Source: Christensenella sp. UBA6345 (GTDB lineage: Bacteria > Bacillota > Clostridia > Christensenellales > UBA1242). From it: a stretch of 25,606 nucleotides of DNA. Made by a program: the position numbers and the translations under genes. Positions 7,042 to 16,270 of the stretch are shown piece after piece. The stretch is taken from contig DJSB01000024.1 of assembly GCA_002437945.1 (NCBI GenBank), positions 1 to 25,606 of the forward strand. The letters are read 5' to 3'. Under the pieces are notes generated by a model. The model saw nothing but the letters and a program-made list of their open reading frames with translations, was not told where the DNA came from and searched no databases. Position 1 is the first letter of the stretch. Each line of letters opens with the position of its first letter.

Positions 7042-10000
7042 TCCTGTTAAAGCATCAAAGAATATTAAAGATGAATTTGTAAGTTATATTTCAACTTCTT
7101 TTTCATTTGCAGACAAAAATTTAAGGGAACAATTTTGCAAAGAACTTGAATTAAAAATTGCAAATGGTCCATGGCTTGAAATAAATGATATATTTAGAAC
7201 TGGCAAATCTATTAATCAACTGATTGATCTTGGAGTGTTGTCTCCATTGTATAGAGATTTAGAATCAAAGAAACCCAATAGCCGTTTATATAAAAAGAAT
7301 CTACCTTTAGATCGTCCACTATATTTACATCAAGAGAAGGCGATAAGAACAATTGAAAGCGGAAATAATGCAGTTGTATCGACTGGTACTGGTAGTGGTA
7401 AAACAAATTGCTTTCTTATTCCAGTATTAAATGAGTTATTGAGAGAAATTGAAAACGGAACTTTGGGACCTGGAGTTAGAGCCTTATTTATTTACCCAAT
7501 GAATGCTTTGGCTAATGACCAAATGAAAAATCTTAGAAAAATATTAATGTTTTACCCTAAAATTACTTTTGGCGTCTATAATGGAGGAACAGAAAATAAT
7601 GAAGAAGATGCAATATCTGTTTACGAATCTATGTTCGCTACTGAACCTATTCCCGAGCTTAGACATAGATTACCTAATGAATTGTTGTCAAGAGATGAAA
7701 TGAAGAACAATCCACCCAACATTTTGTTTACTAATTATGCAATGTTAGAGCATTTATTATTTAGACCTAAGGATGATGTTTTATTCTCTAAATCAGATTT
7801 TCGCTTTGTTGTGCTAGATGAAGCCCATGTATATGCTGGTGCAACAGGAATAGAAACCTCAATTTTATTAAGAAGGTTGAAAGCAAGAATTGCATCAACA
7901 AAAGAAACTCAATTTATTCTTACAAGTGCTACCCTTGGTAACGGTAAAAACTCTGATGATGACATTATCAAATTCGCAGAAAATTTGTGTGGTGCAAAGT
8001 TTAATAAAGATAATATTATTAGAGCTGAAAGACAATTATTTATTCCAAGTGACACGCAAAAAAAATATCCTAAAGAATTGATAGTGGATTTAGCGAATGA
8101 ACAAAATAAAGTTTCAGATGTTTTGAAAAGTTATGGATTTAAAAGTGATGATTCTTTATCTGAAAACGAACTCCTATATGATTTTGTTGTAGATTCAGAA
8201 TTATATAATACAATGCGTGCAAATATTGAAAAGGTGTGTACAGTCCAAGACGTACAATCGTTATTGAATCTTGACTCAAATACAGCAACCGCCTTCATTT
8301 CTCTATGTACTAGGGCTCAAAAAAATAATAAATCACTGGTTGATGCTAGATATCATTATTTTATAAGAAGTCTTGAAGGATGTTATTTATCATTAAATGG
8401 AAAATTGTTTTTAACGAGACAAAAAACATGTTATGAAAACAACTCTCAATATGCGGTGTTTGAAATTGCTGTATGTGATGAATGCGGTAAGTATTCTATT
8501 GTTGGGAAAATAGACAATAACCATTTAGAACAAGTTGGTAAATTAGATGAAAGTGTAGAGTATTTTTATTTAGCACAAGACAATAATGATGAAATAGAAG
8601 AAGAAACTGATGAAAAAACAAAAAAGGAATATTATTACCTTTGCCCTCATTGTGGTGCAATTGTAGAGGAAAATAGAATTAAAAATTTACCATGTGATTG
8701 CAATAAAAATGATTATATAAAAATTATAAAGGCAAATCAATTAAAGTTGGGTGCAAGGTGTGGAAATTGTCACAGAGGAGTCTATAAAAGATTATATTTA
8801 GGAAATGATGCAGCAACATCGGTTCTAGCAACAGCATTGTATGAAGAACTTCCGGAAATAACTTATGAGGAAGATGAAATTGATACAAAAACATCTACTA
8901 ATATATTTACCAACGCAGTCCTTGCTAATAAAAAGAAGGCAAAAAAGACGGGAAGACAATTTTTGGCATTCTCAGATAGCAGACAAGAAGCCGCTAAATT
9001 TGCATGTTATTTGAGCAAAAGTTATAATGAATTTTTACGTCGTCGTGGAATCTGTCAAATAATTAAAGAAAATTCAAACTTAATAATTGAAAATTCATTT
9101 ACTATATCTGATTTCGTTAAAAAATTAACTGCTTATTTTTCTAACAAAAGAAGTTTTGCTCAATCTAATAGTGATATAAGTAATTTAACTGCAGTTAGCA
9201 ATAAAAATGCTTGGGTGGCGATGTTAAACGAATTAGCTCGTTTCAATTCATCTACATCTTTAATGTCATTAGGCGTATTACAATTTACCTATCTTGGTAT
9301 TAATGATGAAATTATAAATTCTATATCGCAAAAATACGATACAGATAATGATTGTGTTAAAAATTTGTTAAATTTACTTATTTTTGAAATAATTAAAACA
9401 GGTGCAGTCTGTACAGATTCTGATACCGATATTGATGATAATGATAGAGAGTATATATTTTATACTCCATCTCAAAGGTTTATTTCTAAAGAAGAACAAG
9501 TTTCTCCTAAAACAACCATCTCGTCTTGGATGCCAAAACATAAGAACGGAAAAGAAAATGATTACTTTAGAACCAACAAACTGTATTATGTAACTCATTT
9601 TTTGAAAATAGATAATAATTGTGCAATTGAGTTTTTGGATCAGTTTTTTGATTATTTAACTAAACCTGAATGTGGTAATGAGTATTGTATGGTTGATAAG
9701 AATAAGGATGGTACCTACGTATTACCTGCGAAATATTTACAAGTTAAGATAGCAAATGACCCTACAATAAAATGGTATAAGTGTACAAAATGCGGTAAAG
9801 TTTCCCCTTATAATATGGTTGGTAAATGTACTACGGTTAAATGTGAAGAACAAGTAATAGCGATAGATCCTCAAAAACTGAGAGAAGATAATCACTTTGC
9901 TAAACTTTATTTTAGCGATAGAATGTCGCCTTTATTCATTAAAGAACATACAGCACAATTAAGCAAAAAAGAAAGTGCTACATATCAAGAAGAATTTATA

Positions 10001-11839
10001 AAAAAAGAAATTAACGCTTTATCATGTTCAACTACTTTTGAAATGGGTGTCGATGTTGGTGATCTTGAGACGGTATTTTTAAGAGATGTTCCACCTTTGC
10101 CATCCAATTATGCACAAAGAGCAGGTAGAGCAGGAAGAAGTGTGAATGCGGCTGCTTATGCACTAACATTTGCTAAATTAAGTTCCCATGATTTGTCATT
10201 TTTTAGAGAACCAAACAAAATGATTAGTGGTATAATATTACCACCATTGTTCAAGGTTGATAATGAAAAGATTGTAAGAAGGCATATATATGCAATTTCT
10301 TTAAGTATGTTTTTTGCCGATCATCCCGATTTGTATGATCACAACAATTCGGATAAATTTATAAATGAGAAAAATTATCAACTATTTATTGACTGGTTGA
10401 AAAGCAAACCTAATAGGCTTACCGATATGTTGAAACGATCTATCCCAGATGTAAATGAATTACACAACAGACTTGGTTTACAAACCTTTCAATGGCTAGA
10501 TTCTTTTATTGGTGAAGAAGGAAGCTTTACATTACTTTTACGAGAATATGAGAATAATATAAAAGAATTTGAAGAGTCTATAAAAAAATACAAAAAAGAT
10601 GATTTGGAAAAAGCAACAAGATGTGAAAGAAAATTAAAAAATTACAAAAATAATAAACTTATTGATTTCTTAGCAAGAGGTAATATTTTGCCTAGATATG
10701 GGTTTCCCGTTGACACAGTGGAATTAGAGCAAAATACAACCGCCGGGAATTTAAATAAATTAAGGCTTAGTAGGGATTTGTCTATAGCGATTGCAGAATA
10801 TGCTCCGTCATCAGAGATTGTTGCAGATGGAAAACTATATACCAGTCGATATATAAAGAAAACAAATATTGGCAATAATCATAAAGAATGGTATACAGCA
10901 TATGTTGGAATTTGCAATAATCCAGAATGTCAGTGTGTTAATTATAGTGTTGTTCCTATCCCAGAAACAGGGGTTAAATGTTCTTCTTGTGGGAATTTGC
11001 TTTTTCCACATGATTACAATGAAAGCATTGAACCACGTTCCGGATTTATGACAGAAAGAGAGGCAAAAGAGGTCCCATTATCTAGACAAGAAAAAAATTA
11101 TAAATCTGATGATTATTATATAGGTAATACTGAATCAAAAACAATAGAAAAACGCTCTTTCTTATATAATGATATTAAAGTTACAATAGAGTCCACTAGC
11201 AATGATTCTTTGATGGTTAAATCCTCAAATAATTTTTATGTTTGTCCTAGATGTGGTTTTGCATATGCAGAAGATGAAAACATTGTAGATGATAAAGAAG
11301 CAAATAAAGATAAAAAACATAAAAAGCATAAGATTTATACGGCAAACAAACACGAAAGTTCTTACGGTCAATTTAAATGCGAATGTCAAGAATTGTATCG
11401 ATATTCACTTCATCACACATTTAATACCGATGTCGTAAAAATAAGTTTTGATTGCAATACGTCTGATTACAATACAATGATTTCGAGCATGTATGCAATA
11501 CTATATGCAATTTCAAAAGATATGAATATTGAAAGAAAAGATATAAAAGCCTGTCTTTCTTTAAAAATTATACAGGGAAAATTAAATTATTCAATAATAA
11601 TTTATGATGCTGTGCCGGGCGGTGCAGGACACTCAAGAAGATTGGTAACTGAAGATGGGATGGTATTATATAAAATTATGAAATCTGCATTAAATAATAT
11701 GGAAAGTTGTAATTGTAATCCATCATGTTATAATTGTTTGAGAAGTTATGAAAATCAAAAAATACACGAAATGCTAGATAGAAATCTTGCAGCAAAATTT
11801 TTAAAACAATTTATTGGTAATGTAAAGAAAAGTGATTAA
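7034..11839 (+). CDS. Giant DEAH helicase with DUF1998-type C terminus, DruE-like
   Basis: A 1601-residue superfamily 2 helicase. Walker A is GTGSGKT at 118-124, motif Ia IYPMNALANDQ near 153-163, the DEAH box LDEAH at 261-265, motif III TSAT at 297-300, and motifs V-VI are TTFEMGVDVGDLE and QRAGRAGR near 1000-1035. About 700 residues separate motif III from motif V and carry Cys pairs such as CDEC (481-484), CPHC (537-540) and CGNC (576-579); more follow at CTKC (917-920). The end has DAVPGGAGH (1525-1533) and the cluster C1559, C1561, C1565, C1568, typical of DUF1998. The start is GTG at 7034 with TGGAGGTGA just upstream, inside the end of the 912-residue gene. Druantia DruE is the best match; the DISARM DrmA-DrmB pair is less likely because no methyltransferase is present. 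Expected role: ATP-driven action on invading DNA. Confidence 0.8.
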   Translation: MFNPVKASKNIKDEFVSYISTSFSFADKNLREQFCKELELKIANGPWLEINDIFRTGKSINQLIDLGVLSPLYRDLESKKPNSRLYKKNLPLDRPLYLHQEKAIRTIESGNNAVVSTGTGSGKTNCFLIPVLNELLREIENGTLGPGVRALFIYPMNALANDQMKNLRKILMFYPKITFGVYNGGTENNEEDAISVYESMFATEPIPELRHRLPNELLSRDEMKNNPPNILFTNYAMLEHLLFRPKDDVLFSKSDFRFVVLDEAHVYAGATGIETSILLRRLKARIASTKETQFILTSATLGNGKNSDDDIIKFAENLCGAKFNKDNIIRAERQLFIPSDTQKKYPKELIVDLANEQNKVSDVLKSYGFKSDDSLSENELLYDFVVDSELYNTMRANIEKVCTVQDVQSLLNLDSNTATAFISLCTRAQKNNKSLVDARYHYFIRSLEGCYLSLNGKLFLTRQKTCYENNSQYAVFEIAVCDECGKYSIVGKIDNNHLEQVGKLDESVEYFYLAQDNNDEIEEETDEKTKKEYYYLCPHCGAIVEENRIKNLPCDCNKNDYIKIIKANQLKLGARCGNCHRGVYKRLYLGNDAATSVLATALYEELPEITYEEDEIDTKTSTNIFTNAVLANKKKAKKTGRQFLAFSDSRQEAAKFACYLSKSYNEFLRRRGICQIIKENSNLIIENSFTISDFVKKLTAYFSNKRSFAQSNSDISNLTAVSNKNAWVAMLNELARFNSSTSLMSLGVLQFTYLGINDEIINSISQKYDTDNDCVKNLLNLLIFEIIKTGAVCTDSDTDIDDNDREYIFYTPSQRFISKEEQVSPKTTISSWMPKHKNGKENDYFRTNKLYYVTHFLKIDNNCAIEFLDQFFDYLTKPECGNEYCMVDKNKDGTYVLPAKYLQVKIANDPTIKWYKCTKCGKVSPYNMVGKCTTVKCEEQVIAIDPQKLREDNHFAKLYFSDRMSPLFIKEHTAQLSKKESATYQEEFIKKEINALSCSTTFEMGVDVGDLETVFLRDVPPLPSNYAQRAGRAGRSVNAAAYALTFAKLSSHDLSFFREPNKMISGIILPPLFKVDNEKIVRRHIYAISLSMFFADHPDLYDHNNSDKFINEKNYQLFIDWLKSKPNRLTDMLKRSIPDVNELHNRLGLQTFQWLDSFIGEEGSFTLLLREYENNIKEFEESIKKYKKDDLEKATRCERKLKNYKNNKLIDFLARGNILPRYGFPVDTVELEQNTTAGNLNKLRLSRDLSIAIAEYAPSSEIVADGKLYTSRYIKKTNIGNNHKEWYTAYVGICNNPECQCVNYSVVPIPETGVKCSSCGNLLFPHDYNESIEPRSGFMTEREAKEVPLSRQEKNYKSDDYYIGNTESKTIEKRSFLYNDIKVTIESTSNDSLMVKSSNNFYVCPRCGFAYAEDENIVDDKEANKDKKHKKHKIYTANKHESSYGQFKCECQELYRYSLHHTFNTDVVKISFDCNTSDYNTMISSMYAILYAISKDMNIERKDIKACLSLKIIQGKLNYSIIIYDAVPGGAGHSRRLVTEDGMVLYKIMKSALNNMESCNCNPSCYNCLRSYENQKIHEMLDRNLAAKFLKQFIGNVKKSD

Positions 11840-11915
11840 ATTTAATTGATTTTACTAATATGTAAAAACATAAAATAGTACTAGATATAAGCAGATTATA
11901 TAATTATTAAAACCA

Positions 11916-11960
11916 AAATAAAAGGAACAGTGCATTGCATTTGCATTGTTCCTATTTTGT
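11916..11960. terminator. Bidirectional terminator closing the helicase unit
   Basis: AGGAACAGTGCA (11923-11934) pairs with TGCATTGTTCCT (11942-11953) over 12 bases with one G-U pair and a 7-base loop. AAAATAA precedes it and TATTTTGTT follows, so it can end the rightward helicase transcript and the leftward rlmD-DMP19 transcript. The remaining bases of 11840-12005 hold no gene. Confidence 0.75.
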
Positions 11961-12005
11961 TATTCTGCTAGTTTCAAAATGTCTAACCCTTAACTCCGTG
12001 TTTTT

Positions 12006-12485
12006 TTATAATTCTATAGTGTTGGCATAATCTTTTATTGTTTGATTAATTGATTCTTCGTTATCATAGAAGCATTTATCAAATTCTTGAAAATGGTTTT
12101 CCATCTCGACATCTACATAATCTTCTATGCATTCTACTTTTAAATTTAAGGATTTAAACAAGTTGTATGCCTTAAAATAATTATCATATAATAATGGCGA
12201 TAAAGCAGTCTTTAAATGTTGATTAATTGTATCAAAATTAACTTGATTGTTACTTTCATTTAAAAAGAATTGTAGATGTCCACCATTGTTAATTTCGCTT
12301 GAATAGGTCATAAGTGTATAAATATAATTGTCATAATTATTATTAAGTGTCACATCACTCCATAGTTGCCATAGTTTATTCCATTTTTGGTCTTCTATAG
12401 ATAAGCGTTTATCAGGTTTTTTATTTAAAAAATCTCTTATTGATTTTCTTAATTTTATTTTTTCAATTATACGTTTAATACACAT
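12006..12485 (-). CDS. DMP19-like / DUF4375 protein
   Basis: A 159-residue protein with the family signature YSSEINNGGHLQFFLNE at 61-77, the segment that defines DUF4375, the family of the Neisseria DNA-mimic protein DMP19. The lysine- and arginine-rich first 30 residues precede an acidic remainder, especially near the C terminus, which fits a mimic or protein-binding role but does not prove it. It starts three bases after the rlmD-like stop codon; its ribosome site AAAAGGA lies inside the rlmD end, so translation is coupled. The product is probably cytoplasmic. DMP19 itself blocks a repressor, and other members have no known role. Confidence 0.75.
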   Translation of the reverse strand: MCIKRIIEKIKLRKSIRDFLNKKPDKRLSIEDQKWNKLWQLWSDVTLNNNYDNYIYTLMTYSSEINNGGHLQFFLNESNNQVNFDTINQHLKTALSPLLYDNYFKAYNLFKSLNLKVECIEDYVDVEMENHFQEFDKCFYDNEESINQTIKDYANTIEL

Positions 12486-12488
12486 ATC

Positions 12489-13835
12489 TTAAATGTCCTT
12501 TTTAGTTAAATATGCTAAAGTCTCGGTATGTCTTGTCTTTGGGAACATATCATATGGCTGTGCAAATTCTAGTTGATATTTATCTTTTAAAATACCTATG
12601 TCTCTAGAAAGAGTGGCTGGGTCACATGATACATATATTATTTTTTCTGGTGCAACATTTAATATGGTGTCTAGCACTATTCTTGAACAACCTTTTCTAG
12701 GTGGGTCAAGGACTATGCAGTCAAAATGATTGATTTTAGGTAATTCTTTAGCGACATCACCAAGAATATTGGTTAAATTGATAATGCTATTATTTACTTT
12801 TAATTTTTCAGCATCATTATGTGAACTTTCTACTATTTCAATACCATACACTTGTTTTGCTGTTTTTGCAATGTAAGCACTTAATAATCCTGCACCACTA
12901 AAAGCATTAACTACAGTTTCGCCACTAACAAGTTCTTGAACTTTGCTATATATAGCATCAGCGATTGGGGTATTAACCTGCATAAAACTATTAAGACTTA
13001 CTTCATAATTAATATTATGACTAGATATTGATATTGTTTTTATACCATAAATATGAGTATAGTTGTTGGTTAGAATAACATTATTGTTAAGAGTATTGTG
13101 ATTAACCATCAAACCAAAATTTTCAAATTCTTGGCTTAAATAATTGATAAGAACTTGCATATCGTTTAACTGTTTACCATTAATAACTACACATACTAAT
13201 AATTGGTTGTTTTCCATGCGACATACAAGATGTTTGATAAGTCCTGTGCGAGTAGATTCTTCGTACACACTATTATTGGTAGTATTAAGAAAATGATTAA
13301 ATATATCAATCACTTTTTTAGACCAATCTGCTTGTATGTAACAGTTGTCTATTCTGATTATATTATGTGAGTTTTCTTTGTACATGCCCACAAATTTTTC
13401 GTTATCATGTTGCCCGATAGGAAAAGCGAACTTATTACGATAATAGTATTCATTAAGTCCTATACAGTTATGTACGACTCCATCAGCATTAATTTTGGCT
13501 ATGTTACGTAATGAATTTTTAACAAGGTCGGTCTTAAATTCAAGTATTTTTGCATTGTCTAGATGTTGTAAGTCACAACCACCGCATTTTTGAAAGTATG
13601 GGCATATAGGTTTAACTCTAAATGGAGATGGCTTCAATATCTCTAATATTTTACCTACATAATAGTGTGATTTTGCATATATAATATGTATTTTCACCAC
13701 TTCGTCTTTTAATGCGAAAGGAACAAAAATCACCGCACCATCGTGCTTGGCTATACCTTCGCCATTGATTCCCATATCAATTATTGTAACTTCTAAATCC
13801 ATATTTTTTGTTATCATACAACAATGATATATCAT
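12489..13835 (-). CDS. rlmD: 23S rRNA (uracil-5-)-methyltransferase, RlmD/RumA family
   Basis: A 448-residue SAM-dependent tRNA/rRNA uracil-C5 methyltransferase. The N-terminal TRAM domain reads DMGINGEGIAKHDG and VVKIHIIYAK. CPYFQKCGGCDLQHL gives three of the iron-sulfur cluster cysteines. QVNTPIADAIYSKVQELV leads into the SAM-binding domain, followed by VLDPPRKGCSR and the catalytic IIYVSCDPATLSRD. In low-GC Gram-positives the same family methylates U747 and/or U1939 of 23S rRNA. Three in-frame ATGs (13835, 13817, 13802) lack a clear ribosome site; MITKNMDLEVTI from 13817 resembles family N termini most, so the start is uncertain. It is transcribed with the downstream DMP19-like gene and diverges from gtrA across 77 bases. 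Confidence 0.9.
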   Translation of the reverse strand: MIYHCCMITKNMDLEVTIIDMGINGEGIAKHDGAVIFVPFALKDEVVKIHIIYAKSHYYVGKILEILKPSPFRVKPICPYFQKCGGCDLQHLDNAKILEFKTDLVKNSLRNIAKINADGVVHNCIGLNEYYYRNKFAFPIGQHDNEKFVGMYKENSHNIIRIDNCYIQADWSKKVIDIFNHFLNTTNNSVYEESTRTGLIKHLVCRMENNQLLVCVVINGKQLNDMQVLINYLSQEFENFGLMVNHNTLNNNVILTNNYTHIYGIKTISISSHNINYEVSLNSFMQVNTPIADAIYSKVQELVSGETVVNAFSGAGLLSAYIAKTAKQVYGIEIVESSHNDAEKLKVNNSIINLTNILGDVAKELPKINHFDCIVLDPPRKGCSRIVLDTILNVAPEKIIYVSCDPATLSRDIGILKDKYQLEFAQPYDMFPKTRHTETLAYLTKKDI

Positions 13836-13886
13836 ATTTATTTTTATGCCAACTATATATAATTACTTTTTATTTATTTTTTGCTT

Positions 13887-13895
13887 TGGTATAAT
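13887..13895 (+). promoter_or_regulatory. Extended -10 promoter of the GtrA operon
   Basis: TGGTATAAT (TG at 13887-13888, TATAAT at 13890-13895) is an extended -10 element with no good -35. The transcript would start near 13902, where AAAGGAG (about 13900-13906) lies just before the ATG at 13913, so the leader is very short. Confidence 0.55.
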
Positions 13896-13912
13896 GGATT
13901 AAAGGAGTCAAT

Positions 13913-14476
13913 ATGTCCAAACAAACTAATAACACAAATAATGAAAATATAGAAATTGAAATTATTGAACCTAGCGATAATTATAATCAAGTTGATAATA
14001 ATATGGATAATAATTTAGATAAAAACGCAACCACTACTATCTTAACCGAAAATGATAGTAATAAAAAGAGAATCACTAGAGTAGATGTCTTTCAGGCTTT
14101 AAAATTTATAGGCTTTTCAATCTCGGCTGGAGTTATTCAAATATTATCGTTTACTTTGCTTAACGAATTGGTAGGATTGTCTTACTGGCCAAGTTATCTT
14201 ATATCACTTACATTATCGGTATTGTGGAATTTCACTCTTAATCGTAAATTTACATTTAAGGGTGTCAACAATGTGGTAGTAGCAATGATAGAAGTTGGAT
14301 TGTACTATCTAGTATTTACACCATTATCTACTATTGGTGGTAATGCTTTAGCCAATATTGGTTGGAATGAATATCTTATATTGTTTATTACTATGGTTCT
14401 TAATATGTCTACCGAATTTTTATTTTGTCGATGTGTAGTTTACAATGAAAAACTACATCCAAGTAAGGGGAAATAA
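13913..14476 (+). CDS. GtrA-like membrane protein
   Basis: A 187-residue protein. An unusual first 50 residues, rich in Asn, Asp, Glu and Thr, precede four predicted membrane helices (about 62-85, 92-108, 119-140, 153-172). The loop after helix 2, LWNFTLNRKFTFK at 104-116, is the hallmark of the GtrA family, which is thought to flip undecaprenyl-linked sugars across the membrane for surface glycosylation. AAAGGAG before the ATG supports the start. The ASCH gene follows after two bases, so they share a transcript. The hydrophilic N-terminal extension is not usual for GtrA and is probably cytoplasmic. Confidence 0.85.
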   Translation: MSKQTNNTNNENIEIEIIEPSDNYNQVDNNMDNNLDKNATTTILTENDSNKKRITRVDVFQALKFIGFSISAGVIQILSFTLLNELVGLSYWPSYLISLTLSVLWNFTLNRKFTFKGVNNVVVAMIEVGLYYLVFTPLSTIGGNALANIGWNEYLILFITMVLNMSTEFLFCRCVVYNEKLHPSKGK

Positions 14477-14478
14477 AT

Positions 14479-14892
14479 ATGTATCATTTAGCGATATTGA
14501 GACAACCATTTTTAAATATGATTCTTTATGGAACAAAAACTATAGAAAGTAGATTTAGTTATAACAAAATTATACCATTTGGAAAGGTAGAAAAAGGCGA
14601 TGTAATATATCTAAAATTAAGTGGTGGCAAAGTTATAGCAAAAGCCAAAGTTGATAATGTTCAATTTTATAACTTAACTCCAGAAATTGTGGAAGAAATA
14701 AGAGTAAAGTATGGACGTGATATAGGCACGGATCGTTTTGAAGACTGGACAAGCACTACAAAAAAGAAATATTGTACATTAATGTGGTTAAAAGATATTG
14801 AAAAGATTAAACCTATAAGTGTTGCTCCTAGTCATGGTACGGCGTGGTTTTTACTAGATAAACCGTTAGATGAAGGTAATGATTATGAATAA
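14479..14892 (+). CDS. ASCH domain protein
   Basis: A 137-residue protein. MYHLAILRQPFLNMILYGTK followed by TIESRFSYNKIIPFGKVEKG is the typical beginning of an ASCH (PUA-like) domain: a strand, a helix with the GxKTIExR motif at about 18-25, then the GDVIYLK segment at 40-46 that forms the binding cleft. Such proteins bind RNA or modified nucleosides, and some act as N4-acetylcytidine amidohydrolases. The ribosome site is weak (AAGGGG, 10 to 12 bases upstream) and the gene starts two bases after gtrA, suggesting coupling. It overlaps the acetyltransferase gene by 8 bases. An ASCH protein next to an acetyltransferase is suggestive of acetyl-group chemistry, but that link is inference. Confidence 0.75.
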   Translation: MYHLAILRQPFLNMILYGTKTIESRFSYNKIIPFGKVEKGDVIYLKLSGGKVIAKAKVDNVQFYNLTPEIVEEIRVKYGRDIGTDRFEDWTSTTKKKYCTLMWLKDIEKIKPISVAPSHGTAWFLLDKPLDEGNDYE

Positions 14893-15673
14893 TGGTATGG
14901 ACAAAACTATAGAATATCACGAATTAATTATGGTTAATGATAATATAGTTGACTATCTTAATTATGAGTTGCCACAAGGCTACCATTTTTCTGGGTTTAC
15001 ATATCCTGATAATTTAAAAGATTGGGTAAATATTCATTTAAGTACCGGCGAATTTACTAGTGTAGAAGAAAGTGAAAATTTCTTTAAATTGTTTTATGGT
15101 AAGATATTAGATAAAATAGGTGACTATTGTATCTTTATAGAAAATGAGAATAATGAAAAAGTGGCTACGGCAACACTTAATCTAGATGATGCATATGGGT
15201 ATCAAGTCGTGATAGATTGGGTGGCGATTACCCCTAAATTTCAAGGTAAACATCTGGCAAAACCATTAATAAGTCGAATATTAAATATAGCACATAATAT
15301 GGGATATAATAAGATACTTTTACATACCCAAACACATTCGTATGTTGCAGTTAATATGTATTTGGGACTAGGGTTTAAGCCTTATAATACAGAAGATAAA
15401 TGTGGTTGGAGTATAGTACAAACTATTATAAATAATCCACTTCTTAATAATTTTGATGTTTTGCCCAATAATCAACTATATCATAGTGAAAGTGTTAATA
15501 TAGTAAAACAATTAAATAAACTTTATAGACGTTATAATTATGAAATATGGTTTAAAGATGGACGAAAAGATGTGTATGTTAATGATGGTAATAATTACTA
15601 TGAATACACATATAGTGATGGCGGGAAGATATTAAACTTGGTAAACAAAAATAATTACAGAGCACATTATTAG
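14885..15673 (+). CDS. GNAT-family N-acetyltransferase
   Basis: 262 residues from the ATG at 14885; the frame is also open from 14870. The chosen start has GAAGG about eight bases upstream and overlaps the ASCH stop by 8 bases. The GNAT core is visible as IENENNEKVATATLNLDD (beta strands), VIDWVAITPKFQGKHLAKPL (strand 4 and the acetyl-CoA loop, here QGKHLA for Q/RxxGxG/A) and HTQTHSYVAVNMYLGLGFKP (strand 5 and helix 4, with the common N-x-Y-x-x-G-F pattern). About 80 C-terminal residues follow that I cannot assign, rich in Asn and Tyr with DGRKDVYVNDGNNYYEYTY. The substrate is unknown. It is the last gene of the gtrA-ASCH-GNAT operon and is followed by a strong terminator. Confidence 0.8.
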   Translation: MNNGMDKTIEYHELIMVNDNIVDYLNYELPQGYHFSGFTYPDNLKDWVNIHLSTGEFTSVEESENFFKLFYGKILDKIGDYCIFIENENNEKVATATLNLDDAYGYQVVIDWVAITPKFQGKHLAKPLISRILNIAHNMGYNKILLHTQTHSYVAVNMYLGLGFKPYNTEDKCGWSIVQTIINNPLLNNFDVLPNNQLYHSESVNIVKQLNKLYRRYNYEIWFKDGRKDVYVNDGNNYYEYTYSDGGKILNLVNKNNYRAHY

Positions 15674-15705
15674 ACTAATATTGTATTAATCTTAATAAGA
15701 GTAAT

Positions 15706-15740
15706 AAAAAAAGTATATTGACTAGCAATATACTTTTTTT
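15706..15740. terminator. Bidirectional terminator
   Basis: A perfect 15-base stem (15706-15720 with 15726-15740) with loop ACTAG begins with seven A and ends with seven T. It serves the GtrA-ASCH-GNAT operon on the plus strand and the 121-residue gene on the minus strand. Confidence 0.9.
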
Positions 15741-15752
15741 ATTTTAATTTTG

Positions 15753-16118
15753 TTATGCCGAATATTCTTCCGCACGTTTAATCTTTAATGTTGCAGACTT
15801 AACTGTGTCTTCTAGCCCGCAATGTACTGCTCCAAGTATGATAATACAATCGTAAAGGTATAGTAAATCGTCTACTAAATCATCTCCGGTTTTTGGGCCA
15901 AGTTCGGATTGGTTAAGAACCATAATACCAGTAAGCATACGGCCTATAGTATTTAAGTCTTTGCGGTATTTTATAGATAAATAACTAATGACTTGAGTAG
16001 CATAATCATAGTCAAAGTCATTAATTGTATCTTCTATTATAAGTAAATCTTGCAAGTAGTCTTTAGCAATTCTTAAATGTTTAATTTTATTAAGATAATC
16101 TTCTATTATTCTGTTCAT
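15753..16118 (-). CDS. Hypothetical helical protein, 121 residues
   Basis: I do not recognise this protein. It looks entirely helical (MNRIIEDYLNKIKHLRIAKD at the start, then repeated Leu/Ile heptads), soluble, with a conserved-looking TGDDLVDDLLYLYDCIIILG in the last third. There is no membrane segment, signal peptide or metal cluster. The ATG at 16118 has AAGGGA eight bases upstream and a near-consensus promoter 54 bases further up, so the gene is very likely expressed as a single-gene unit ending at the terminator 15706-15740. It diverges from the cysteine-rich small protein gene. No function is proposed. Confidence 0.7.
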   Translation of the reverse strand: MNRIIEDYLNKIKHLRIAKDYLQDLLIIEDTINDFDYDYATQVISYLSIKYRKDLNTIGRMLTGIMVLNQSELGPKTGDDLVDDLLYLYDCIIILGAVHCGLEDTVKSATLKIKRAEEYSA

Positions 16119-16171
16119 AATTTAATCCCTTATAAGCAAAAATGTAGATTATTAAGTCTAAATCTATTTAA

Positions 16172-16200
16172 AGTATACCACATTATATTGTTTTTATCAA
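16172..16200 (-). promoter_or_regulatory. Promoter of the 121-residue gene
   Basis: On the minus strand TTGATA (16200-16195), a 17-base spacer and TATACT (16177-16172) match sigma-A consensus well, and TG one base before the -10 makes it extended. The leader would be about 47 bases. Confidence 0.75.
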
Positions 16201-16270
16201 AAAAAATATAATCATTAACATTAATTATTAATTTTTAATACAATATTGTAAGGGGTATAAGGAGTTTAAT

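Noticed and set aside
4303..11839. DISARM (DrmA-DrmB) instead of Druantia
   Set aside because: No adenine or cytosine methyltransferase and no phospholipase-type gene is present in the window; the helicase and DUF1998 are on one chain.
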